Of a stretch of DNA of 51,112 nucleotides, positions 9,967 through 18,268 are shown piece by piece. The position numbers and the translations under genes were made by a program. The notes under the pieces are model-generated. The model ran no database searches and was not told where the DNA came from. It saw nothing but the letters and a program-made list of their open reading frames with translations. The DNA lies in the NCBI GenBank assembly GCA_930991035.1, contig CAKNRV010000007.1, positions 1-51,112 on the forward strand, in the 5' to 3' direction. The DNA is from an uncultured Clostridium sp. Its GTDB lineage: Bacteria; Bacillota; Clostridia; TANB77; CAG-508. Numbering within the stretch: position 1 is the stretch's first letter; each line of letters starts with the position of its first letter.

Positions 9967-11334
9967 ATGGCAAAGGCAAAAACAATTTTTGTGTGCAGTA
10001 ATTGTGGATACGAGTCAGCAAAATGGCTAGGAAAATGCCCAGCTTGCAATGAATGGAATACATTTTATGAAGAAAAAATGGTAAATAGTTCTAGTGCTAC
10101 TACAGCGGGAAATGCTAGAGCAAAAAGCGTACCTAAAAAATTAAAAGATATAGAAGGAATAGAAACTACTAGAACTAGTACTGGAATCGGGGAACTAGAC
10201 AGAGTATTAGGAGGAGGTCTAGTAAAAGGATCTTTAGTATTAGTTGGAGGAGAACCAGGAATAGGAAAATCTACTTTAATTTTGCAACTTTGTGATAAAA
10301 TCAAAGGAGAGGGTAAAGTCTTATATGTTTCAGGTGAGGAGTCAGCAGAACAGGTAAAAATTAGAGCAGATAGATTAAATATTAATAATGAAGACATAAT
10401 GTTTTTAGGAGAAACTAATATCGATAATATTCAAGAGGCCATAATTTCAATTAACCCTAAACTTGTAATTATAGACTCTATTCAGACTATGTATTCAGAA
10501 GAAATAACTTCGGCAGCGGGAACTGTAAGTCAAGTAAGAGAAATTACTTCAAGAATTATGAGAATGTGTAAAGATAATGGAATAACAACAATTATAATAG
10601 GACACGTTACTAAAGATGGAAATATTGCAGGTCCAAGGGTTCTAGAACATATGGTGGATACAGTATTGTATTTAGAAGGAGAAAGATATTTTTCATATAG
10701 AATTTTGCGTAGTGTAAAAAATAGATTTGGTTCAACTAATGAGGTAGGAATGTTTGAAATGCAAAATGAAGGTATGGTAGAAATACTAAATCCTTCTTCT
10801 ATATTAATTTCGGAACGAGATGGAAACCCAGCTGGTTCAGTGGTTGTAGCAAGTATGGAAGGGACAAGACCTCTTTTAATAGAGCTACAAGCGCTTACTA
10901 CACCAAGTGTTTTTGGAATACCAAAAAGAACGGCAAATGGAATAGATTATAATAGATTAGCAGTGCTAATTGCGGTTATTGAAAAAAGAGCTGGAATTAT
11001 GCTTGGAACTCAAGATGTATATCTAAATGTTGTAAGTGGAATAAAAATCGTCGAACCTTCGGTTGATTTAGGAATTATACTTGCGTGTACTTCAAGTTAT
11101 AAAAATATAAGTATTCCACAGAATGTTGTGGCAATAGGTGAGGTAGGACTTACTGGAGAAGTAAGGGCAGTTAATATGATAGAAAAAAGGATAAAAGAAG
11201 CGGAAAAACTCGGATTTAAGAAATGTATTATACCAGAAAGTAATAAAAAACTATTGAAAGATAGCTATAAATTAGATATAATAGGCGTTAGGAATATAAA
11301 TGAGGCAATTAACACACTAATTCCACGAAAATAA
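9967..11334 (+). CDS. radA: DNA repair protein RadA/Sms
   Basis: A 455-residue RecA-like helicase that helps process recombination intermediates. The N-terminal zinc finger is visible (C10, C13, C24, C27, in CSNCGYESAKWLGKCPAC). Walker A GGEPGIGKST is at 94-103, the RadA-specific KNRFG motif at 251-255, and a Lon-like domain fills the C-terminal third (GIKIVEPSVDLGI, VGLTGEVRAV). ATG 9967 has a GGAGG just upstream. disA begins 61 bases downstream; this radA-disA pairing is the classic Bacillota order, and RadA is known to modulate DisA in Bacillus. Confidence 0.96.
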   Translation: MAKAKTIFVCSNCGYESAKWLGKCPACNEWNTFYEEKMVNSSSATTAGNARAKSVPKKLKDIEGIETTRTSTGIGELDRVLGGGLVKGSLVLVGGEPGIGKSTLILQLCDKIKGEGKVLYVSGEESAEQVKIRADRLNINNEDIMFLGETNIDNIQEAIISINPKLVIIDSIQTMYSEEITSAAGTVSQVREITSRIMRMCKDNGITTIIIGHVTKDGNIAGPRVLEHMVDTVLYLEGERYFSYRILRSVKNRFGSTNEVGMFEMQNEGMVEILNPSSILISERDGNPAGSVVVASMEGTRPLLIELQALTTPSVFGIPKRTANGIDYNRLAVLIAVIEKRAGIMLGTQDVYLNVVSGIKIVEPSVDLGIILACTSSYKNISIPQNVVAIGEVGLTGEVRAVNMIEKRIKEAEKLGFKKCIIPESNKKLLKDSYKLDIIGVRNINEAINTLIPRK

Positions 11335-11395
11335 AAAATATATCTGACACGTGGAACTACTACTATAAAAATTATTACATAAGGAGGAAAGAAAG

Positions 11396-12466
11396 GTGCC
11401 TAATAGTGATGGAATTACAGAGGTGCTAAAACAAATTGCACCAGGTACACAAATTCGTAGTGGTTTGGAAAATATTTTAAATGCTAAAACTGGAGCCTTA
11501 ATCGCGGTAGCAGATACTGAGCAAGTTTTAGATTTAGTTGATGGTGGTTTTAAGCTAGATGTGGATTTTAGTCCAGCAAAGTTATATGAGCTTGCAAAAA
11601 TGGATGGAGCTATTATATTAAGTCCAGATTTTAAAAAAATCTTGTATGCTAATACTCAACTTATTCCTTCTCCAGAAATATTTACAAGTGAAACAGGAAC
11701 AAGACATAGAACTGCTGAAAGAACAGCCAAACAAACTGGTGCTTTAGTTATAAGTATTTCTCAGAGAAGAGGGATTATAACACTTTTTAAGGGAAATCAA
11801 AGATATGTTTTAAAGAATTTATCTGACATTATTTCGAAAGCAAACCAAGCTTTACAAATTGCTGAAAAATATAAAAAGGTTTTTGACAATAAAATAAATA
11901 TGCTAAATGAATATGAATTTAATGATATTGTTACCCTTGAAAATGTAATAACTTCAATACAAAGAGCAGAAATGGTTATGAAAATTTCAGAGGAAGTAAG
12001 TAAAGCAATAGATGAGTTAGGAGAAGAAGGAAGATTGCTCGAAATGCAGTTAGACGAAACAGTTGGAGACCTAGAAAAGGAAGAATTGCTTATTATAAAA
12101 GATTATATAGCTCCTGGTAAAAAAATACAGCCAGAAAAAGTTATAGAGGAACTAAAAAATAGTGTTTATGAAAATCTTTTAAAGCCAGATAAAATAGCGG
12201 ATTTACTAGGATATGGAGACTTTGATAATTATGACGAAGTTGGTGTTTATACTAGAGGGTATCGAATTTTAAGCAAAATTCCTAGAATGCCAAGTAGCAT
12301 TGTAGAAAATTTAGTGAAATCATTTAAATCATTCCAACACATTCTAGTAGCAGATATACCACAATTGGATGATGTAGACGGTATAGGTGAGGTTAGAGCA
12401 AGAACAATTAAACAGTCATTAAAGAGGATGCAAGAGCAATTTGTTTTTGATAACTTAATTATGTAG
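11396..12466 (+). CDS. disA: DNA integrity scanning protein DisA, diadenylate cyclase
   Basis: A 356-residue enzyme that makes c-di-AMP from two ATP while scanning DNA for branched structures. GTG 11396 follows AAGGAGGAAAG. The DAC domain is N-terminal with the signature DGA (70-72) and RHR (103-105). A helical spine follows, and the C-terminal helix-hairpin-helix DNA-binding domain carries DVDGIGEVRARTIKQS (about 325-340). It probably shares a transcript with radA. A second cyclase, CdaA, lies only 1.1 kb further on. Confidence 0.96.
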   Translation: MPNSDGITEVLKQIAPGTQIRSGLENILNAKTGALIAVADTEQVLDLVDGGFKLDVDFSPAKLYELAKMDGAIILSPDFKKILYANTQLIPSPEIFTSETGTRHRTAERTAKQTGALVISISQRRGIITLFKGNQRYVLKNLSDIISKANQALQIAEKYKKVFDNKINMLNEYEFNDIVTLENVITSIQRAEMVMKISEEVSKAIDELGEEGRLLEMQLDETVGDLEKEELLIIKDYIAPGKKIQPEKVIEELKNSVYENLLKPDKIADLLGYGDFDNYDEVGVYTRGYRILSKIPRMPSSIVENLVKSFKSFQHILVADIPQLDDVDGIGEVRARTIKQSLKRMQEQFVFDNLIM

Positions 12467-12536
12467 AATTTTCTTGTTGATTTATTTGATGTTATATAGT
12501 AAAATAAGGTTGAAAAATAGAAAGGAAGAAATTAAA

Positions 12537-13334
12537 ATGAAAAAAACAGTTATTAGAATATTATTGATAATCGGAATATTATTATGTATTGCAGGTATAG
12601 GGTATGTGGTATACGGAGTATATCAAAAGGCTACTTTAGATATCCCTAATCCAGTAGCAACTATGGAAGTTGAAGGATATGGAACAATAAAAATTGAGCT
12701 TTATCCGGACAAAGCGCCAAATACAGTTGCAAACTTTATTAGATTAGCTAATAGAGGATTCTATAATGGAACAACATTCCATAGAACTATGCCAGACTTT
12801 GTAATTCAAGGTGGCTCAAAAGATGGAGATGGAACAACTTCACCAATGCTTAGTGACATACTTGATAATGTAGAAGAAGATGGAGCTTATAACATACCTG
12901 GTGAGTTTATAGCAAATGGATATGAAGAAAATAACATAAAGCACGAAGAAGGCGTTATTTCTATGGCTAGAAGTGATTACAGTAGTTGGGGATACACTCA
13001 AGCTGGATATAATTCAGGAGGATGCCAATTCTTTATAATGACAGAAGATAATAGCTCATTAGATGGACTTTATGCAGCGTTTGGAAAAGTAATAGAGGGA
13101 ATGGATGTTGTTGATGCAATATCTAATGTAGAAGTATATTATAGAGATACTGAAGTGGATTCGGATTTTGAAGTACCAGAAGACGAAGATGGAAATGAAA
13201 TAGCATCTGATACACCAAAAGATATGCCAGTAATAACAAGTGTATCTGTTGAAACTTATGGAGTAGACTATGGTGTTCCAGAAACAGTTGAACCATTTGA
13301 TTTGAGCTCATTATATAGTCAATATCTATATTAA
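12537..13334 (+). CDS. Membrane-anchored cyclophilin-type peptidyl-prolyl isomerase
   Basis: A 265-residue extracytoplasmic foldase. ATG 12537 is chosen over the further upstream in-frame ATG at 12474 because AAAGGAAG lies just before it and the protein then starts with a clean lysine-plus-hydrophobic anchor (MKKTVIRILLIIGILL, about 1-28). The cyclophilin fold follows: PNTVANFIRLANRGFYNGTTFHRTMPDFVIQ is split over the core (key residues F, R and Q present), then GGCQFFIM and LDGLYAAFGKV. Spacing inserts carry acidic loops. No Cys lies just after the anchor, so it is an anchored protein and not a lipoprotein. It probably assists folding of surface proteins. Confidence 0.88.
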   Translation: MKKTVIRILLIIGILLCIAGIGYVVYGVYQKATLDIPNPVATMEVEGYGTIKIELYPDKAPNTVANFIRLANRGFYNGTTFHRTMPDFVIQGGSKDGDGTTSPMLSDILDNVEEDGAYNIPGEFIANGYEENNIKHEEGVISMARSDYSSWGYTQAGYNSGGCQFFIMTEDNSSLDGLYAAFGKVIEGMDVVDAISNVEVYYRDTEVDSDFEVPEDEDGNEIASDTPKDMPVITSVSVETYGVDYGVPETVEPFDLSSLYSQYLY

Positions 13335-13397
13335 AGTTTGTGAACTAATATGTTGATAGAAGAAAATTAACATATAAAGAAAGGATGAATTTAAAGA
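13335..13397 (+). other. Small hairpin before the 41-residue ORF
   Basis: ATATGTT and AACATAT form a 7-bp stem around a 14-base A-rich loop within 13349-13376, followed by AAAGGA. There is no T-run. It may tune translation of the small membrane peptide. Confidence 0.3.
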
Positions 13398-13523
13398 ATG
13401 CAACCAAAACAAAAAAATAAAAATAAGAGAGACTTAGGCAAAATAGCAATTAAAATAATAGCACTAATACTAGCTTTATTAATGATATTAGCAGTAGCAG
13501 CAACATTAATATATTACTTATAA
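13398..13523 (+). CDS. 41-residue single-pass membrane peptide
   Basis: This small ORF encodes a Lys/Gln/Asn-rich N-terminus (MQPKQKNKNKRDLGK) followed by one hydrophobic helix (about 18-40, AIKIIALILALLMIL and on) and ends YYL. AAAGGA lies about 12 bases upstream of ATG 13398, a slightly long spacing. It sits directly upstream of cdaA in the same direction. Its charge-then-helix layout, stop and A/T-biased codons look like a real gene. A role next to the membrane-bound cyclase CdaA is only a guess. Confidence 0.55.
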   Translation: MQPKQKNKNKRDLGKIAIKIIALILALLMILAVAATLIYYL

Positions 13524-13558
13524 CAGATAAAAATATGTATTAAAAGAGGAACTTATAT

Positions 13559-14500
13559 ATGAATGTATTTTCATTAAACTTAACTAATGATTTTTGGGAT
13601 AGTATAACCGGTTACGTTACAGATATTTCTACAAATCCATTTAAATTAATTGTATTTATATTGGATGTACTAATTGTAGGATATATTTGTTACAAATTTA
13701 TAAAGTCAGCTAGAAATTCCAGAGTATGGCAATTACTAAAAGGTATTGTTCTAATAATATTTATAACAATTTTAAGTGCAATTTTTGAATTTAGAATACT
13801 AAATTGGCTTTTGACAATATTTACAACTTATGGTGTAATTGCATTAATTGTTATATTTCAACCAGAACTACGAAGAATGTTAGAACAACTTGGAACAAAT
13901 AAATTTACAAAATTTTTTGGAATTGGACTAGAAAAGAATTTAGAAACTAAAACTAAAGAAGATATATATAAAATAGTTATAGCTGCAAAAGAATTATCAA
14001 ATTCTAAAACTGGTGGATTAATTGTATTAGAAAGAGATATACAGTTAAATGATATAATGGACACCGGTGTAAAAATAGATGCTGATGTGTCACCACAATT
14101 AATAGTAAATCTTTTTGTGCCTAAAACTCCACTTCATGATGGAGCAATTATAATAAGTAAAAATAAAATAGCAGCAGCAGCGTGTATATTGCCATTGTCG
14201 GATGATAAAAAAATCACAAGTGGCTTAGGAACTAGACATAGAGCAGCATTAGGAATATCAAGAGAAACCGATGCAATTGCAATAGTAATATCTGAAGAAA
14301 CAGGAAAAATTTCTATTGCAAAAGAAGGAAATCTAATAGCAGATTTAAAAGAAGAGGCTCTAAAAAATATACTTATTAAAAATTTAGTTATTAAAAAATT
14401 CGGAAATGATAATAACAAAAAGAAACATACACCTAAATTTTTTAAAAAGAGAAAAGTAGAGCCGGAGGAGAAAAATGAGAAATATAAAACTAACCATTGA
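13559..14500 (+). CDS. cdaA: Membrane diadenylate cyclase CdaA (DacA)
   Basis: A 313-residue housekeeping c-di-AMP synthase in the membrane. Three hydrophobic helices (about 30-48, 60-78, 82-100) precede a short coiled linker and the DAC domain, with DGA at 194-196 and GTRHR at 224-228. The C-terminal 30 residues are a basic tail (KKKHTPKFFKKRKVEPEEK). In most Bacillota cdaA is followed by cdaR (YbbR) and glmM; here truA follows, overlapping by 26 bases, and no YbbR-domain gene is in the window. The small membrane peptide at 13398 precedes it. Confidence 0.95.
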   Translation: MNVFSLNLTNDFWDSITGYVTDISTNPFKLIVFILDVLIVGYICYKFIKSARNSRVWQLLKGIVLIIFITILSAIFEFRILNWLLTIFTTYGVIALIVIFQPELRRMLEQLGTNKFTKFFGIGLEKNLETKTKEDIYKIVIAAKELSNSKTGGLIVLERDIQLNDIMDTGVKIDADVSPQLIVNLFVPKTPLHDGAIIISKNKIAAAACILPLSDDKKITSGLGTRHRAALGISRETDAIAIVISEETGKISIAKEGNLIADLKEEALKNILIKNLVIKKFGNDNNKKKHTPKFFKKRKVEPEEKNEKYKTNH

Positions 14501-15215
14501 ATATGATGGAAAAGATTTTGGGGGATGGCAAAAACAACCCAATAAACTAAATATTCAAGGTGAAATAGAAAGAGCAATAGAACATATAACTGGAGAGAAT
14601 GTGGACCTTATAGCTTCTGGAAGAACAGATGCAGGGGTTCATGCTCTTGGCCAAATTGCTAATTTCAAAACAAATTCAAACATAGCTATTGAGAAAATCC
14701 CAATAGCTATTAATTCATTGGTAAAAAAGTCTATTAGAATACAAAATGCAGAAGAAGTGGACGAAAAATTTCATAGTAGATTTAACTGCAAGAGAAAAAC
14801 ATATAGATATGTAATTGATAATTCTAAATATGGAACAGCAATTTACAGAAATATTTCTTATCACATAGCAACGAAACTAGATGTGGAAGCAATGAAAAAA
14901 GCAGTAAAATATTTTGAAGGTGAACACGATTTTAAAGCTTTTAAATCTAGTGGAACTAGTAGCAAAAGTAGTGTTCGAACAATATATAGTGCGAATGTGC
15001 TAGTAGAAGGTGATAATATAGCCGTTGACTTAACTGGTAATGGCTTTTTATACAATATGGTTAGGATAATTGCTGGAACATTGGTGGATGTTGGACTTGG
15101 AAAAATTAAGCCAGAAGAAATCCCTAGTATTATAGAAAGCAAAGATAGAACTAAAGCAGGAAAAACATTGCCTCCACAGGGGCTAATGCTTTTAAGAGTG
15201 GATTATGAGCAGTGA
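14475..15215 (+). CDS. truA: tRNA pseudouridine synthase A
   Basis: A 246-residue enzyme that isomerises uridines 38-40 in tRNA anticodon arms. The catalytic Asp is in SGRTDAGVHALGQ (about 48-60). FHSRFNCKRKTYRY, DFKAFKSSG and the closing NGFLYNMVRIIAGTLVDVG match the family. Its ribosome site (GGAGGAG, 14463-14469) lies inside the 3' end of cdaA and the coding regions overlap, so translation is probably coupled. Confidence 0.96.
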   Translation: MRNIKLTIEYDGKDFGGWQKQPNKLNIQGEIERAIEHITGENVDLIASGRTDAGVHALGQIANFKTNSNIAIEKIPIAINSLVKKSIRIQNAEEVDEKFHSRFNCKRKTYRYVIDNSKYGTAIYRNISYHIATKLDVEAMKKAVKYFEGEHDFKAFKSSGTSSKSSVRTIYSANVLVEGDNIAVDLTGNGFLYNMVRIIAGTLVDVGLGKIKPEEIPSIIESKDRTKAGKTLPPQGLMLLRVDYEQ

Positions 15216-15219
15216 CCTT

Positions 15220-15308
15220 TTGTATTCTTTATGTTATAGAGGTGCAATTATATATTTTTTCTTTAATAAAAAATATATAATGTGCACCGTTTACATTAAA
15301 GAATACAA
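15220..15308 (+). other. Large imperfect hairpin between truA and the next gene
   Basis: Outer arms TTGTATTCTTTATGT (15220-15234) and ACATTAAAGAATACAA (15293-15308) pair with one bulged base. Inner arms beginning GGTGCA at 15241 and ending TGCACC by about 15288 pair through an AT-rich stem closing on CTTTAATA. An A-rich sequence follows, not a T-run. It resembles the other operon-internal stem-loops in this window. Confidence 0.6.
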
Positions 15309-15374
15309 TTTGTCACAAAAAGAAAAATGGCAACATAAAATATATAAAAAGAATTTTTTTAAAGGAGACCAACT

Positions 15375-15962
15375 ATGACCATACTATTGTTTTTTATATT
15401 GCCATTTGCTACAATATTACTTTCTATTGTTTTACAAAAATTATTAAAAAGTCCGATTTTAGTTGCTATTACTTTTTTTGCAATATACTTAATTTTAACA
15501 TATACTGTTTTTGGCACTAGCTTTTTAATCTTTGCTATAGTATACTCAATATTAGCATACATTACAGCAGCAATTACAAGATTAATTTGTACAATTATAA
15601 GAAGATTAAGAGAATGCAATTGCGATGGAAGATGGATTAATTGGCTTTGTAGAGAAGATTGCACTAGAAGCAATAATATAGCTAACAGTAACATAACAGG
15701 TATTAGTAATGTTTCAAATGGCAATAATATAATAAGTGCTAACAATGTTGCAAATGATAATAATATAATAGGAACTACAAACATTACTGAAACTATCAAT
15801 AATAATGGAAGAAATACAAGTTGCTGTAACAATTCGGGAAATACTGCTACACAGGCTAGGTTTACTGTAACAAGTAATCAAGCAAATCCAGTGTTACTTT
15901 TAACAAATAGAACAAATACTCAAAGAAGAAATAACTGTAATTGTTGCAGAAGATGTAATTAA
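15375..15962 (+). CDS. Uncharacterised membrane protein with Asn-rich, Cys-rich tail
   Basis: This 195-residue protein belongs to no family I recognise. The first 75 residues form two or three hydrophobic helices. An Arg/Cys linker follows (RLICTIIRRLRECNCDGRW, with CREDC further on), then about 70 residues of Asn/Ile/Thr/Ser low-complexity sequence, and the end is Cys/Arg-rich (RRNNCNCCRRCN). A GGAG ribosome site precedes ATG 15375. Such Asn- and Cys-rich tails occur in spore-coat or exosporium-type proteins of Bacillota, but that is analogy only. It sits between truA and the terminator that separates it from the pilus-like operon. Confidence 0.65.
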   Translation: MTILLFFILPFATILLSIVLQKLLKSPILVAITFFAIYLILTYTVFGTSFLIFAIVYSILAYITAAITRLICTIIRRLRECNCDGRWINWLCREDCTRSNNIANSNITGISNVSNGNNIISANNVANDNNIIGTTNITETINNNGRNTSCCNNSGNTATQARFTVTSNQANPVLLLTNRTNTQRRNNCNCCRRCN

Positions 15963-16047
15963 TGGAGTAAAAAATAAAACAAAATATAATATTAATAAAA
16001 TGACTAAAGATTGTTTTGAAAAGAATTTTAGAATATTACAAAAATAT

Positions 16048-16100
16048 TACAATAATATTAAGTTTTTGTTACAAGAACCTTAATATTATTGTATTTTTTT
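16048..16100 (+). terminator. Strong intrinsic terminator upstream of the Tad-like operon
   Basis: TACAATAATATTAAG (16048-16062) pairs perfectly with CTTAATATTATTGTA (16079-16093) around a 16-base loop and is followed by TTTTTTT. It separates the truA region from the next operon. A possible promoter for that operon lies just after it (TTGAAT about 16099, or TTGTTG about 16107 with TAATAT about 16130), but neither match is strong. Confidence 0.85.
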
Positions 16101-16163
16101 GAATATTGTTGTAAAATAGAATATGAAATAATATTTTGTCAAAATTTAAGGAGGAATAATATT

Positions 16164-17387
16164 ATGGCAATGAATCCAATGCAAAGAAAAGCAAATAATT
16201 CTTTTTTATTAGGTATAGTTATAACATTACTTATAACAGGAGCAATAATAGTTTTTTTGATTTTTCAAGTAATGAATCTAAATGAGACAATTTCAGAAAG
16301 AGAGGCAACATTAACTAGCATTTATGTTATGTCAGATGATGTAAAATCAGGTCAAGTAATTACTAATGAATTATTTACAACAATGCAGGTTTTCTCTGAC
16401 ACAGTACCAGCTAATGCAATTGAAGATATGACAATGTTAGATACATATTTTTTATCTGACGAGTTAGGAAACCAAGCATATACAGGATATAAATTACGTG
16501 ACGATAACAATATAATAACTAATATACCAGATGCAAATGGAGACGGGTATAAAATATTATCATCAGATGATTATGAAGGATTAAGTGAAACTGATAGAAG
16601 CCGTTTTTCAGAAGTAACAACAGTACAATATATTAATAGAAATAACGAAAATTGTGAAATGTTATATGATGCAGATTTAGACAGATATTACATACTAGTT
16701 CCTGATGGTGATGGAAACTATACAAAAGAACTATTAGAAACAATGCCATTAATAGCAAAAATAGATTTAAATGCAAATACTGTAATAACACCAGAAATGT
16801 TTACAGAAGGACAATTAACAAGTGATGACTTACGTACACAAGAATACAACGTAATTGTACCACAAACACAACTTATGACAGATGATTACATAGATGTAAG
16901 ACTAAGACTACCAGACGGACAAGATTTAATAGTTGTATCACATAAAAAGATTACAATTCCAGAAATGGAAGATGGAACACTTTCTACAACTAACCTATTA
17001 ATGGATTTAACAGAAGACGAAATTTTAACAATGAGCTGTGCAATAGTAGAATCATATCAAATGAATGGTTCGATGCTATATGCAACAAAATACGTTGAAC
17101 CAGGAATTCAAGACGCAGCAACACCAACGTATATACCAAATGTACAGACAATTGCTCTTGTTAGAAACGATCCAAACATAGTTCAAACAGCAAAACAAGA
17201 ATTAATTAGTAGATATAATGACGATGTAGCAACACCAAATGGAGATACACAAATTATAAGAGACACAATCGATAGTGCAATTAACAGCAACGAAGATGCA
17301 GCAGATAGTGTAATAGAAAAAACAGAAGACGAAATCTCAAGCTTACAAGACGAAAGAGAAACATATATAGAATCAATGGGATATTAG
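16164..17387 (+). CDS. CpaB/SAF-domain protein, first gene of the Tad-like operon
   Basis: A 407-residue membrane-anchored protein. ATG 16164 is chosen because AAGGAGG (16148-16154) precedes it and the protein then opens with MAMNPMQRK and one hydrophobic helix (about 14-36). Residues 47-75 (TLTSIYVMSDDVKSGQVITN) have the SAF-domain look of CpaB/RcpC, which in Tad systems is a pilus assembly factor. A second SAF-like stretch appears at about 190-215 (PLIAKIDLNANTVITPEMF). The C-terminus is an acidic helical tail. The protein is longer than usual CpaB, and no secretin (CpaC) follows, as expected for a monoderm cell envelope. Confidence 0.75.
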   Translation: MAMNPMQRKANNSFLLGIVITLLITGAIIVFLIFQVMNLNETISEREATLTSIYVMSDDVKSGQVITNELFTTMQVFSDTVPANAIEDMTMLDTYFLSDELGNQAYTGYKLRDDNNIITNIPDANGDGYKILSSDDYEGLSETDRSRFSEVTTVQYINRNNENCEMLYDADLDRYYILVPDGDGNYTKELLETMPLIAKIDLNANTVITPEMFTEGQLTSDDLRTQEYNVIVPQTQLMTDDYIDVRLRLPDGQDLIVVSHKKITIPEMEDGTLSTTNLLMDLTEDEILTMSCAIVESYQMNGSMLYATKYVEPGIQDAATPTYIPNVQTIALVRNDPNIVQTAKQELISRYNDDVATPNGDTQIIRDTIDSAINSNEDAADSVIEKTEDEISSLQDERETYIESMGY

Positions 17388-17417
17388 ACAATAAAAAATA
17401 ATGTAGAAATTATATAG

Positions 17418-17464
17418 GTGCTACTTTAAGTTTCCTTATTTATAGTAGGAAACTTAAAGAGCAC
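17418..17464 (+). other. Operon-internal stem-loop after the CpaB-like gene
   Basis: GTGCT plus CTTTAAGTTTCC (17418-17435) pairs with GGAAACTTAAAG plus AGCAC (17448-17464): 17 bp with one bulged A and a 12-base loop. It is followed by AAAAAAC, so it is not a T-run terminator in this direction. The next ribosome site is 25 bases on. Confidence 0.65.
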
Positions 17465-17501
17465 AAAAAACAATCATAAGTAAAACTTTTAGGAGGAATA
17501 A

Positions 17502-18200
17502 ATGAGAAAAATAAGCTTTATAGGTTGTTATGACAAAATAGATTTAATATTATATATAGCTAAAATACTAGTAGCAATGGATAAAAAAGTATTAGTGGTA
17601 GATTCAACAATAAATCAGAAAGCTAAATACATAGTTCCAGTTATAAAGCCTACTAAAGCTTATGTGACTGAATTTGAAGCAATAGACGTAGCAGTAGGCT
17701 TTAATAATTTTGAAGAAATAAAAGAATACTTGGGAATGCCAATACACGCAGAATTGGATTATGATTTTGCATTATTAGACATAGATTCCTATGAGGGACT
17801 TGTAAATTTTAACATAAACAATGCTGATACAAATTATTTTGTAACAGGATTAGATTTATATACGTTAAAAAAAGGACTAGAAATTTTAAGTGGACTTACA
17901 GAAATTTTGAAACTTACAAAAGTTATCTTCTCAAAAAATGCAAGTAGAGAAGATAATGATTATCTAAATTATTTATCACTTGGTTATAAAATAGAGTGGA
18001 GTGACGAAATAGTATATTTCCCTTTTGAAGTTGGCGACCAAAGTGTAATAGCACAAAATCAAAGAGTTTCAAAAATTAAATTTAAGAAACTAAGCGAACA
18101 GTATAAAGAAGCAATGATATATATTGTAGAACAAATACTAGACCAAAATGAATATGCGATGATGAAGCGTGTGTTTAAGCAGTTGGAGAAGAACGTTTAG
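17502..18200 (+). CDS. MinD/CpaE-fold protein with no P-loop (first of two)
   Basis: A 232-residue cytoplasmic protein that looks like a CpaE/MinD-type ATPase fold. The start MRKISFIGCYDKIDLILYIA takes the place where MinD has its GKGGVGKT loop, and lacks the Gly/Lys/Thr residues. KKVLVVDSTI then matches the strand carrying the switch Asp, and YDFALLDIDSYEGL the Walker-B-like strand. In Tad systems CpaE localises the assembly machine. Loss of the P-loop suggests a scaffold that does not hydrolyse ATP. The assignment is by fold pattern and neighbourhood, not by a strong motif. Confidence 0.55.
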   Translation: MRKISFIGCYDKIDLILYIAKILVAMDKKVLVVDSTINQKAKYIVPVIKPTKAYVTEFEAIDVAVGFNNFEEIKEYLGMPIHAELDYDFALLDIDSYEGLVNFNINNADTNYFVTGLDLYTLKKGLEILSGLTEILKLTKVIFSKNASREDNDYLNYLSLGYKIEWSDEIVYFPFEVGDQSVIAQNQRVSKIKFKKLSEQYKEAMIYIVEQILDQNEYAMMKRVFKQLEKNV

Positions 18201-18250
18201 AGTTGAAAAAATGTGCTTTGTCGTTGTTGAAATACAATTCTTTTTCAGTC
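18201..18250 (+). repeat. Deletion derivative of the palindromic element family (copy C)
   Basis: CTTTGTCGTTGTTGAAA here matches the left arm of copy A (47933-47949) at most positions, and AAATACAATTCTT (18230-18242) matches its right arm. The central part is missing. TGAAAAA and TTTTTCA close it as a small hairpin between the two MinD-like genes. Confidence 0.45.
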
Positions 18251-18268
18251 AAAAGGAGGATAAAGTAA

